Assembly: GCA_902795785.1 (NCBI GenBank)
Contig: CADBMK010000087.1
Span: 1-22,394 of the forward strand
Direction: 5' to 3'
DNA from: an uncultured Bacteroidia bacterium
GTDB taxonomy: Bacteria > Bacteroidota > Bacteroidia > Bacteroidales > UBA932
Length of the DNA stretch: 22,394 bases
Each line of letters starts with the position of its first letter. Positions within the stretch are counted from its first letter, which is position 1. Shown one piece after another: positions 15,172 to 22,394 of this stretch. The position numbers and the translations under genes are program-made. Below the pieces are notes generated by a model. That model did not search any database, had not been told where the DNA came from, and saw nothing but the letters and a program-made list of their open reading frames with translations.

Positions 15172-16999
15172 CAGATACAGACGGCTTATTATCGGTCTGG
15201 GAGTGGCTGCGGCCATTCTCCTGGCAAAGCTTTTCTCCGTCCAGATTCTGAACAACAAATACAAGATAGACGCCTCCAACAACTCGATGGTCTATGACAT
15301 CATCTACCCTACACGAGGCATCATCTATGACCGTAACGGAGAAATCCTGGTCGGCAACAAGGTGGCTTATGACATCCTTGTCACCCCAAGGAAAATCCAG
15401 CCTTTTGATACCCTTCTCCTGGCCGACGTCCTTGACATAGACCCGCAGTTCATAATAGACAAGATGGCGGAATACCGCCAGCAGCGCAAGAAGATAGGTT
15501 TCCAGACAGTATCCTTCCTCAAGCAGATACCGCCGGAGACCTATATGAAGTTTGCGGAAATAGAATACAAGTTCCCAGGATTCAAGGGTCAGGACCGAAG
15601 TATCAGGGATTATCCAATCAATGCGGGAGGAAATCTCCTTGGATACGTATCAGAAGTTGACCAGGCCTTCATCAAGCAGCATCCTGGAGATTACCGTTCC
15701 GGAGACTATGCCGGAAAGACCGGTATCGAGGCCGCGAGGGAGGAGGAACTCAGGGGCACAAAAGGCTATCACATCTACCTGAGAAACTCCCACAACCAAA
15801 TCGAAGCCCCTTATAAGGACGGAGAGATGGACAAGGAGGCCATCCCGGGACACGACATCGTCACCACAATCGACGCCAAACTCCAGCAATACGGCCAGCG
15901 GCTCATGAACAACAAAGTGGGCAGTATCGTGGCCATAGAGCCGGAAACGGGAGAGATTCTTGCCATGGTATCCAGCCCTGGTATTGACGTAAGCATGCTT
16001 GCCGATATCGGAAAGCACTATAAGGAGATTTCACGCAATCCATATAAGCCGATGTTCAACCGTGCCGTCCAGGCTTCCTATCCTCCGGGATCGGTATTCA
16101 AGCTGGTGAACGGACTCATCGGCCTTCAGGAAGGCACCCTACGCCCGGAAATGAAGTATCCGTGCTCCCGCGGTTTCCCTTACGGAAACAAGAAACTGGG
16201 CTGTCACGCCCATCCGTCCCCTATAGACCTGGAGACGGCCGTGATGATGTCCTGCAACGCCTACTTCTGCTACGCCCTTAGGAACGTGCTGGAGAACAGG
16301 AAATACAGCGATATCAGTCAGGCCCTCGACAAATGGAATGAATATGTCCAGAGTTTCGGCTTCGGCCACAAACTTGGCTCAGACTTCCCGGCGGAACTGG
16401 GAGGCACCCTTCCTACGTCCAAATACTATAACAGAATCTACGGCAAGGGAGGCTGGAAATTCACCACCATCCTTTCCATCTCCATCGGACAGGGAGAGGT
16501 GGGAGTAACGCCTCTGCAGATTGCAAACCTGGCTGCCACGGTGGCCAACAGGGGCTACTACATAATCCCGCACATCATTAAAGCATCCGACGGCGTGGAG
16601 ATAGAGAACAAATACTACGAGAAGCATTACACAATGGTTGACCCGGAGCAGTTCAACAAGGTCACCCACGGAATGTGGAGGGCGGTCAACTCCGGCTTTG
16701 GAAGCGGAGGAACGGCAAGCATCGCCGCTGTGCCGGGGCTCAACATCTGCGGAAAGACGGGAACGGCCCAGAACCCGCACGGAGCCGACAACTCGGTGTT
16801 CATCTGCTTCGCCCCGGAAAATAATCCTAAGATAGCCATTGCAGCCTACGTGGAGAACGCCGGATTCGGCGCCACCTGGGCGGCGCCTATCGCATCACTT
16901 ATGGTTGAACAGTATCTGACAGGAGACGTCAAGAGAAAGGATTTGGAAAAGAGAGTTCTCGACGGCGACCTGATGAGCAGAGTTAAAGTCAAGAAATAA
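15158..16999 (+). CDS. mrdA: Penicillin-binding protein 2 (elongation-specific transpeptidase)
   Basis: The class B transpeptidase of the Rod system, cross-linking strands made by RodA. The 613-residue protein has one N-terminal membrane helix (about 10-27) and a dimerisation or pedestal domain that includes R-G-I-I-Y-D-R-N-G and a G-K-T-G-I-E stretch. The transpeptidase domain carries S-V-F-K with active serine 312, S-C-N at 365-367 and K-T-G-T-A at 533-537. All catalytic motifs are intact. The start overlaps mreD by 14 nt and the TAA shares a base with the ATG of rodA. Adjacency to mreBCD and rodA distinguishes it from the division homologue FtsI. Confidence 0.95.
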   Translation: MIENNRYRRLIIGLGVAAAILLAKLFSVQILNNKYKIDASNNSMVYDIIYPTRGIIYDRNGEILVGNKVAYDILVTPRKIQPFDTLLLADVLDIDPQFIIDKMAEYRQQRKKIGFQTVSFLKQIPPETYMKFAEIEYKFPGFKGQDRSIRDYPINAGGNLLGYVSEVDQAFIKQHPGDYRSGDYAGKTGIEAAREEELRGTKGYHIYLRNSHNQIEAPYKDGEMDKEAIPGHDIVTTIDAKLQQYGQRLMNNKVGSIVAIEPETGEILAMVSSPGIDVSMLADIGKHYKEISRNPYKPMFNRAVQASYPPGSVFKLVNGLIGLQEGTLRPEMKYPCSRGFPYGNKKLGCHAHPSPIDLETAVMMSCNAYFCYALRNVLENRKYSDISQALDKWNEYVQSFGFGHKLGSDFPAELGGTLPTSKYYNRIYGKGGWKFTTILSISIGQGEVGVTPLQIANLAATVANRGYYIIPHIIKASDGVEIENKYYEKHYTMVDPEQFNKVTHGMWRAVNSGFGSGGTASIAAVPGLNICGKTGTAQNPHGADNSVFICFAPENNPKIAIAAYVENAGFGATWAAPIASLMVEQYLTGDVKRKDLEKRVLDGDLMSRVKVKK

Positions 17000-18528
17000 T
17001 GGACAGAACTTTTCACGGGAGAAGCATAAAACAGTCCATTGACTGGAAGCTCATCATCTGCTATCTCATCCTGTTGCTGATAGGATGGGTGAACATCTAT
17101 GCCGCCATCCATTCTTCAGAGACCGGCGGAATGTTCAGTTACGACACCAGAAGCGGAAAACAGCTCGTCTGGATTGCCACGGCTCTTGTCATAGCATCAA
17201 TCATCCTCTTCGTATTCAGCCCGCGAATATGGGAAGGGGCGTCCATACCGATATACCTGGGAGTAGTGGTCCTGCTTGTGGCCGTAATCTTTCTGGGTAT
17301 CGAGGTCAAGGGCTCAAGGTCGTGGTTCGAATTCGGCCCGGTACGATTCCAGCCGGCGGAAGTCTCCAAGATATCCACGTCCCTACTTCTATCCATGGTA
17401 CTGAGTAACAGCAACATGAAGATGAAGAAGCTGAAGGACTACCTGATTGTGGGCCTTATCATCGGACTGCCGATGCTGATTATCCTCGCAGAAAGCGAGA
17501 CGGGATCCGCCCTCGTTTATGTGGGCTTCCTCTTCGTCCTCTACCGCCAGGGCCTTTCAGGCTGGTGGCTGGGCGCCATAGGCATGGCCATCCTTTTGTT
17601 CATCCTGACGCTTACCGCATCGCCTTATACCGCAACTGCCGTTCTGGTTTCAATACTTCTGATTGTCAACTCCCTTTACGGCAGGAACTGGGTTAAATGG
17701 GTACTCATCTCACTTGGAATCATCCTTCTGGTTGCCCTGATGCCTTCTGTCTGGCACAGGATAGTGGGCTCATTCATCCCCGGCGTATCCGTGCTGGATC
17801 ACAACCCGGACGTCACGGTATTGCAGACAATCAAGGACGGAGCAAGGTTCTTCTTCCTGTCCAAAATCAAGCCGCTGTACATCCTTCTGGCAGTTGCGAT
17901 AGGATTCACCCCATATCTTATCATAAAGGCTCTGAGAGGGCGCAGAACCACGTTTAAGATGCTCTCCATCATCGGCTTCTTTGCGGGCGTGATTATGGTA
18001 TTCTCCACAGACTTCCTTTTCAACGACGTCCTTCAGCCTCACCAGAGAAAGCGTATCGAGGTTCTTCTCGGACTCAAGGAAGATCCGGCCGGAGTGGGCT
18101 ACAACGTGAACCAGTCCCTCATTGCCATCGGATCCGGCGGAGTTGTGGGAAAGGGTTATCTGAACGGCACCCAGACCACCTTCGGATTCGTTCCTGAGCA
18201 GGCAACGGACTTCATTTTCTGCACCGTGGGAGAGGAATGGGGCTTCCTGGGATGCGCCGTAGTGATAGGCCTGTACATCTTCATGATAATGAGGATACTC
18301 CATGACGCAGAACGCAGCCGCGAAGCCTTTACCCGAATATACGGATACTGCGTCGCAAGCTGCGTATTCATGCACCTTTTCATCAACATCGGAATGACTA
18401 TCGGTATCATGCCGGTTATCGGCATCCCGCTTCCTCTGCTTAGTTACGGAGGATCATCCCTCTGGGCGTTTACGGTGCTTATTTTCATTTTCATCGCGCT
18501 TGACCGCGAGGAAAAGAAATATTTCTAG
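16999..18528 (+). CDS. rodA: RodA, SEDS-family peptidoglycan glycosyltransferase
   Basis: RodA polymerises lipid II into glycan strands in the inner membrane together with PBP2. The 509-residue protein has about ten membrane helices, beginning at about residue 17, and the SEDS signatures: F-Q-P-A-E-V-S-K, a long periplasmic loop, P-E-Q-A-T-D-F-I-F with E-E-W-G-F, and P-L-P-L-L-S-Y-G-G-S-S near the C-terminus. It is longer than the E. coli protein (about 370) because of extra sequence in the middle (about 205-360), which I believe is usual in Bacteroidota. It is the last gene of the operon. Its TAG lies on a CTAG shared with the opposing glycerophosphodiesterase stop. Confidence 0.95.
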   Translation: MDRTFHGRSIKQSIDWKLIICYLILLLIGWVNIYAAIHSSETGGMFSYDTRSGKQLVWIATALVIASIILFVFSPRIWEGASIPIYLGVVVLLVAVIFLGIEVKGSRSWFEFGPVRFQPAEVSKISTSLLLSMVLSNSNMKMKKLKDYLIVGLIIGLPMLIILAESETGSALVYVGFLFVLYRQGLSGWWLGAIGMAILLFILTLTASPYTATAVLVSILLIVNSLYGRNWVKWVLISLGIILLVALMPSVWHRIVGSFIPGVSVLDHNPDVTVLQTIKDGARFFFLSKIKPLYILLAVAIGFTPYLIIKALRGRRTTFKMLSIIGFFAGVIMVFSTDFLFNDVLQPHQRKRIEVLLGLKEDPAGVGYNVNQSLIAIGSGGVVGKGYLNGTQTTFGFVPEQATDFIFCTVGEEWGFLGCAVVIGLYIFMIMRILHDAERSREAFTRIYGYCVASCVFMHLFINIGMTIGIMPVIGIPLPLLSYGGSSLWAFTVLIFIFIALDREEKKYF

Positions 18529-19346
18529 AAGATAACGTTAAGCCAAGGGGTATTCTTCTTGGCAAACTCCATAACAGTCACAGGAACATCCGTGCACATT
18601 CTGTCGGCTCCGAGGTAAGCTCCGAGGACGAAGTCGTCCACTGACTTGCCAGGCCAGAGGCTGACGATGATTCCTTCCTTGTGAGCCTTTTCTACGGCCT
18701 CACGGCTTGTTCCTTCCATCTTGCAGCCAAGGGTGTAAATACCCGTTGTCTTTGCAAGCGCGATGGTCTCGCTGTTGATAGGTTTTGAAACGATGAGAAG
18801 GAGGTTTGCGTCCGGATGGTGCTCCTGGAGGTAACGGAGACCACGGTAGTCAGATGATGTAAACACCATCATAGAGCCCTTGGTCTTGATGTTCTTAACT
18901 CCCTTGTAGATCATCTCAACGTACTTCTCAAGTCTCTCCTGAGGGTAGCTTTCTACAGGATTTGTCTTGAACTCCCACTCAACATAGAGGCTGTCCTTGC
19001 CGTCAAGGAACTTGCAGAACTCGTCGAAACGCATGATTTTGTTGCCCTTCTTGGTTCTGAGCTGATCGATCTCCTTTGAAGTCTTGTCCTCAAAGCGGCC
19101 GACTCCGTTGGTTGTACGCTCAAGAGTATTGTCATGGGTCATATAGAGAACTCCGTCCTTTGTCATACGGATATCTGTCTCAAATCCATGATATCCGGCA
19201 TCCCAGCTCTCCTGGAAAGCCTGAAGAGTATTCTCATCTCTTTCAAGACGGCCTCCACGGTGAGAGAATACGCGGATCTGCTGTTTCTGCGCAAATGCAC
19301 TTACGCCAAGCGCAAGAAAAACAAGTGCTAATACTGTCTTTTTCAT
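18525..19346 (-). CDS. Secreted glycerophosphodiester phosphodiesterase (GlpQ-like)
   Basis: A 273-residue enzyme predicted to hydrolyse glycerophosphodiesters to glycerol 3-phosphate and an alcohol. Starting at the ATG at 19346 gives a clean signal peptide (1-19, cut after A-F-A), so it is periplasmic; the frame is open to 19394, but the extra residues overlap the upstream gene and would bury the signal. The GDPD residues are present: H29-R30-G31, the E-N-T motif at 38-40, E56 and D58 in E-T-D-I, and H71-D72. It is shorter than E. coli GlpQ (about 358), closer to the compact bacterial GDPDs. It starts 1 nt after the stop of the transporter gene, and the pair resembles glpT-glpQ. The stop overlaps the rodA stop. 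Confidence 0.9.
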   Translation of the reverse strand: MKKTVLALVFLALGVSAFAQKQQIRVFSHRGGRLERDENTLQAFQESWDAGYHGFETDIRMTKDGVLYMTHDNTLERTTNGVGRFEDKTSKEIDQLRTKKGNKIMRFDEFCKFLDGKDSLYVEWEFKTNPVESYPQERLEKYVEMIYKGVKNIKTKGSMMVFTSSDYRGLRYLQEHHPDANLLLIVSKPINSETIALAKTTGIYTLGCKMEGTSREAVEKAHKEGIIVSLWPGKSVDDFVLGAYLGADRMCTDVPVTVMEFAKKNTPWLNVIF

Positions 19347-19347
19347 T

Positions 19348-20664
19348 TTATTCCTGTACGTTTGATTTCGGTTTAAGATTCCAGATAGAGACAATGAGGA
19401 CGAATCCTATCACTGCCACTACGGACATCAGGATAAAGATCGGATGCCATCCGAAAGAATCGGCGAACTTACCAAGAGGGTAACCGGTAATAAGAGTACT
19501 TACGTAGCTCATGAAACCGATGATACCTACGGCTGAAGATGCAGCCTTCTTGGACACCTCATTTGACGCTACAACTCCGAGGAGAGCCTGAGGACCGTAA
19601 AGGAAGAAGCCCGCAAGCGAGAGCACAACGAGGAAAAGCACCGGATTGTTCCAGTCCTGAATGAAATGAAGGACAACGAGACAGACAGCAACGAGAGCCA
19701 TTTCAATGGCGCAGACTCTCTGCGAGCGGCTCTTGAAGAACTTGTCCGAAACGATTCCGGCAACAAGCATACCCAGACAGCCGGCAACCTCGAAGATTGC
19801 CACCGTCCAACCTGAAAGCGCCGGGCTGAGTCCCATTTCCTGAAGCATTGAAGGGCCCCAGTCAAGGATGGCGAAACGAACGATATAAACAAAGAGGTCC
19901 GTTACGGCAAGCACCCAGATGATAGGGTTAAGGAAAACCCTCTGGATAAGGAACTTGGTGAATTCCTTGCCGCCCTTTCCTTCTTCTTTCTCCTCAAACT
20001 CGCCCTCAACTTTTGGAAGTTCAGGAAGTCCGACGGATTTAGGCGTATCACGAAGCGTGACGATGATGAAGAATACGCCTACGAGGGAAATAGTTGCAGG
20101 AACCCAGAAACAAAGTTGCCAGTCCGTAAGGTATCCGCAGATAACCGCTGCCACGAATGCTCCGATAGAGTGGGACATGTTCCAGATACTCATCTTGGAC
20201 GCAAGCTCGTGAGGCGGTACCCAGTTAACCATCAGGTGGTTGCAAGGCGCGAATCCGCAGCCCTGGAAAATCTGGTTGATGATGTAGAGGACAGACATTA
20301 CAAGGACGAATCCGCCCACGAAGTCAGGACCGTCTACAGCTCCAGTGATGGCTGTTGAAAGCTTTGCGCTGAATCCGAAAAGGAAGTTGACGATTACACA
20401 GACGCTCAATCCAAGAACAAGATGCCAGCGGGCATTTGTCCTGTCGCTGATCACACCGTTGATAAGTTTGGAGATACCGTAGATAATACCTCCGGCTGAC
20501 ATGATGGCGCCGAACTGAGCTTTGGTTATGTCAGGATAATTGGCCTGTATCAAAGGAATGGCAAACGAGAAGTTCTTTCTTACGAAATAGAACATCGCAT
20601 AGCCAATCATTGAGCAGACAATTACGCGCCACTGCCAGTAATTGAAACTCTTTTTAGTTTGCAT
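19348..20664 (-). CDS. Organophosphate:phosphate antiporter, OPA family (GlpT/UhpT-like MFS transporter)
   Basis: A 438-residue, 12-helix major facilitator protein of the inner membrane. The N-terminus Y-F-V-R-K-N-F-S-F-A places an arginine at 29 equivalent to the phosphate-binding arginine of GlpT. The loop signature G-V-I-S-D-R-T-N-A-R follows helix 2-3, and the helix 5 region N-M-S-H-S-I-G carries a histidine where GlpT has its substrate histidine. OPA carriers exchange a phosphorylated three- or six-carbon compound for inorganic phosphate. The gene shares one base with mtlD upstream (TAATG) and precedes the glycerophosphodiesterase by 1 nt. Glycerol 3-phosphate is the likeliest cargo because of the diesterase, but a hexose or hexitol phosphate is possible because of mtlD. 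Confidence 0.88.
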   Translation of the reverse strand: MQTKKSFNYWQWRVIVCSMIGYAMFYFVRKNFSFAIPLIQANYPDITKAQFGAIMSAGGIIYGISKLINGVISDRTNARWHLVLGLSVCVIVNFLFGFSAKLSTAITGAVDGPDFVGGFVLVMSVLYIINQIFQGCGFAPCNHLMVNWVPPHELASKMSIWNMSHSIGAFVAAVICGYLTDWQLCFWVPATISLVGVFFIIVTLRDTPKSVGLPELPKVEGEFEEKEEGKGGKEFTKFLIQRVFLNPIIWVLAVTDLFVYIVRFAILDWGPSMLQEMGLSPALSGWTVAIFEVAGCLGMLVAGIVSDKFFKSRSQRVCAIEMALVAVCLVVLHFIQDWNNPVLFLVVLSLAGFFLYGPQALLGVVASNEVSKKAASSAVGIIGFMSYVSTLITGYPLGKFADSFGWHPIFILMSVVAVIGFVLIVSIWNLKPKSNVQE

Positions 20665-21812
20665 TATTTAATTATTTGGTTGTATGCTGCTGCGATCTCC
20701 TTAACTACAGAATCGCCTGCGGCAAGTCCCGTATATTTTACGATAGTAGCCTCAACGCCGCTATCCTTGATGCTCTGCTGGATTTCAACGCTCTGAGGAT
20801 CCTCAGGGTTGTTGAATGTAAGTGCGGCAGCTGCCAGAAGGACAAGTTTGTCGTATGCAAGGCCGAATCCCTTTGCAGTAAGGAGAGGAAGGATGATACG
20901 GTCGTTTGCAGAAAGCTTTCTACCTGGCTCACGGCCTACGCGGTTGCACTCATCCTTGAGGTATGGATTCTGGAATCTCTTGAGAATCTTCTCGATGTAA
21001 GCAAAGTGCTTGTCATGGTCGAAGCCGAACTTCTTGATAAGGCCCTCGCCGCTCTGCTGCATAGCTCCCTTAACGTTTGCATAAACCTCAGGGTCTGCGA
21101 TTGCCTCACCGATTGTGTTGAGTCCCTTGAGCTTTCCGAGATATGCTGCTGTAGCGTGACCGGTATTGAGGGTGAAAAGCTTGCGCTCTACATAAGCCTC
21201 AAGGTTGTCAACAGGAGTCATTCCTTCAATCTGAGGAATCTCGCCAACGAATGAAGACTTCTCTACATCCCACTCGAAATACTCCTCAACTGCCACGTCA
21301 AGAGGAATCTCGCAATGTACAGGAGGGACGATACGGTCCACAGCTGCATCAGGGAAGCCTACGTGAGACTCAGCCCAGGCTGCAGTCTCTGCGTCGAGCT
21401 GTGCGAATACAAGTTCCTTAAGCTGGCTGGTAGCCTTGAGACCGTTCTCACAGGCAATAACATTAAGAGGCTTCTCATTGCCCGCAGCCTTTCTTGCTAC
21501 GATTCCCTTGGCAACGGTTGGTGCCACAAACTTAAGAATGCGAAGGCCTACTGCTGTCGTGATGACATCTGCCTCCGCAACCTTTGCGACAGCCTCATCG
21601 CTGCCTGAATTCACTGCGCTGATGTTCTTCACCTCGATATCACGGCTATTGGTATCCGTAATATGAACGGTGTAACCCTTTCTCTCATTGATCTGCTGAA
21701 GGAGAGTTTCAACAACATCTGCGAAAATAACCTGATAGCCCGCCTGATTAAGGACGGCGCCGATGAAGCCACGGCCAATATTGCCGGCTCCGAATTGAAT
21801 TGCTGATTTCAT
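20664..21812 (-). CDS. mtlD: Mannitol-1-phosphate 5-dehydrogenase
   Basis: MtlD interconverts mannitol 1-phosphate and fructose 6-phosphate with NAD(H) in the cytoplasm. The 382-residue length matches the family. The N-terminal Rossmann motif is F-G-A-G-N-I-G-R-G (7-15). The C-terminal polyol dehydrogenase domain has K-L-F-T-L-N-T-G-H-A, with the catalytic lysine and the N and H of the family. It is the first gene of the operon with the OPA transporter and the glycerophosphodiesterase. No mannitol PTS gene is in view. A related sugar acid oxidoreductase is less likely, because the size and the N-terminus fit MtlD best. Confidence 0.92.
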   Translation of the reverse strand: MKSAIQFGAGNIGRGFIGAVLNQAGYQVIFADVVETLLQQINERKGYTVHITDTNSRDIEVKNISAVNSGSDEAVAKVAEADVITTAVGLRILKFVAPTVAKGIVARKAAGNEKPLNVIACENGLKATSQLKELVFAQLDAETAAWAESHVGFPDAAVDRIVPPVHCEIPLDVAVEEYFEWDVEKSSFVGEIPQIEGMTPVDNLEAYVERKLFTLNTGHATAAYLGKLKGLNTIGEAIADPEVYANVKGAMQQSGEGLIKKFGFDHDKHFAYIEKILKRFQNPYLKDECNRVGREPGRKLSANDRIILPLLTAKGFGLAYDKLVLLAAAALTFNNPEDPQSVEIQQSIKDSGVEATIVKYTGLAAGDSVVKEIAAAYNQIIK

Positions 21813-21843
21813 CTAAACGGTATTAATTTCCTATAATGGAGCG

Positions 21844-21851
21844 TAAAGATA
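21844..21851 (-). promoter_or_regulatory. Candidate -7 box of the mtlD operon
   Basis: On the minus strand TATCTTTA matches seven of eight positions of TAnnTTTG and would start transcription near 21838, about 26 nt before the mtlD ATG. The -33 region is not convincing. It lies just past the stop of the glycosylhydrolase gene, in a gap of only 46 nt, so read-through from that gene is also possible. Confidence 0.4.
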
Positions 21852-21858
21852 CAAATTT

Positions 21859-22394
21859 TTATGGTATAATGTTAACCGAACTCTCATTCCAACATCTGTC
21901 GAGGGACGATACACCGTATTCATACTCACCGGGTTCAACATCAAAAGACGTTTTTCGGGTAACGGCAACGATGCAGGCAGGATTATCAGTATTCATAGGC
22001 TCGCCCGCCGGCGTACGGTATACCACATACCAGGCAGCCTCCTGCATTGGATCATCCGTGCTGGGCGCATCCCAGCAAAGTTTCCCTCCCTCAAGGCGAA
22101 GATTAACCACGGGGTCCGGGCAGACGGAGTCAATATCCGTATAGGCAGGTATCAGGGCTATTGTGTTCTGATATCTGGCCGTGAGGGAATCCCTCACGTG
22201 GCAGGCGTTCTGCGGGATGGTCCATCCCGGCCACCACACGTTTCCGTCCACGTTCTCAAGGTCACGCACCAGGGCCATCTTCTTTTCAAGCTGGGTAGTC
22301 TTTGGGTTGTCCAGGTCCGGTTCCTCAAGGGTGGAAATACTCTGGCCTATGTAAAGCTGTCCCCTGAAGTTGCGCTCGTTCCACCACCTGATGA
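21859..22394 (-). CDS. GHL10-family glycosylhydrolase (DUF187-like), C-terminal fragment
   Basis: The frame is open from the window edge to the stop at 21859 (178 residues visible); the start and most of the catalytic barrel lie outside. The methionine at 22278 is internal, not a start, because the frame upstream continues with I-R-W-W-N-E-R-N-F and L-Y-I-G-Q-S-I-S. The visible part has the end of a (beta/alpha)8 barrel (V-D-G-N-V-W-W-P-G-W, A-L-I-P-A-Y-T-D-I-D) and then a fibronectin-like beta domain (L-R-L-E-G-G-K-L-C-W-D, A-W-Y-V-V-Y-R, Y-G-V-S-S-L-D-R-C-W-N-E-S). From memory this arrangement is typical of Bacteroidota 'family 10 glycosylhydrolase' lipoproteins, probably secreted and acting on peptidoglycan or glycan fragments; the substrate is not known. 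Confidence 0.8.
   Translation of the reverse strand, partial: IRWWNERNFRGQLYIGQSISTLEEPDLDNPKTTQLEKKMALVRDLENVDGNVWWPGWTIPQNACHVRDSLTARYQNTIALIPAYTDIDSVCPDPVVNLRLEGGKLCWDAPSTDDPMQEAAWYVVYRTPAGEPMNTDNPACIVAVTRKTSFDVEPGEYEYGVSSLDRCWNESSVNIIP

Noticed and set aside
19347..19394. Earlier ATG for the glycerophosphodiesterase
   Set aside because: It would put 16 polar residues before a clean signal peptide and lies inside the upstream transporter gene.
22276..22278. Start codon of the glycosylhydrolase at 22278
   Set aside because: The reading frame continues upstream to the window edge with typical family sequence, so this methionine is internal.
1..22394. Phage, integrative element, toxin-antitoxin or defence system
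   Set aside because: No integrase, transposase, relaxase, structural phage gene, small toxin-antitoxin pair or defence nuclease was seen. The ATPase alone is not enough to claim a defence system.

Overview
The window reads as a chromosomal segment of a Bacteroidales bacterium of moderate GC content. The support is a SusC/TonB-type outer-membrane barrel with an N-terminal carboxypeptidase-like domain, a Bacteroidota lipoprotein, a GHL10-type glycosylhydrolase fragment, and start regions that lack Shine-Dalgarno sequences but carry the TTTG / TAnnTTTG promoter signature described for Bacteroides. The genus cannot be fixed by eye; an uncultured gut or rumen lineage is a guess. No rRNA, tRNA, insertion sequence, integrase or CRISPR array is visible, and no gap without a gene exceeds about 190 bases.

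Layout. (1) 1-5224, accessory part, all minus strand: a partial outer-membrane barrel protein; a stand-alone AAA-type ATPase with its own promoter, its own terminator and three tandem palindromes upstream; and a lipoprotein of unknown function. (2) 5311-9587, minus strand: an operon read PBP1A -> ddl -> prmC, closed by a clear intrinsic terminator at 5251-5286. (3) 9691-12009, plus strand: topA, divergent from PBP1A. (4) 12010-12717, minus strand: ispD, meeting topA tail to tail with no base between the stop codons. (5) 12817-18528, plus strand: the complete Rod (elongasome) operon mreB-mreC-mreD-mrdA-rodA with every junction overlapping. (6) 18525-21812, minus strand: mtlD -> OPA-family organophosphate antiporter -> secreted glycerophosphodiesterase, a glpTQ-like pair led by a mannitol-1-phosphate dehydrogenase. 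(7) 21859-22394, minus strand: the C-terminal end of a GHL10-family glycosylhydrolase running off the window.

Functionally, the middle 13 kb is a cell-wall island. Ddl makes the D-Ala-D-Ala dipeptide, IspD supplies the isoprenoid pathway that feeds the undecaprenyl carrier, RodA and PBP2 polymerise and cross-link wall material under MreBCD, and PBP1A is a bifunctional synthase. PrmC (release-factor methylation) and TopA are embedded housekeeping genes.

The most unusual signal is at 3907-3974: three near-identical 14-bp palindromes at 15-bp spacing, the first of which contains the -33 box of a full-consensus promoter for the orphan ATPase. The mtlD/OPA/GDPD operon is the second item worth following up. 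Most of the rest is conventional housekeeping DNA.
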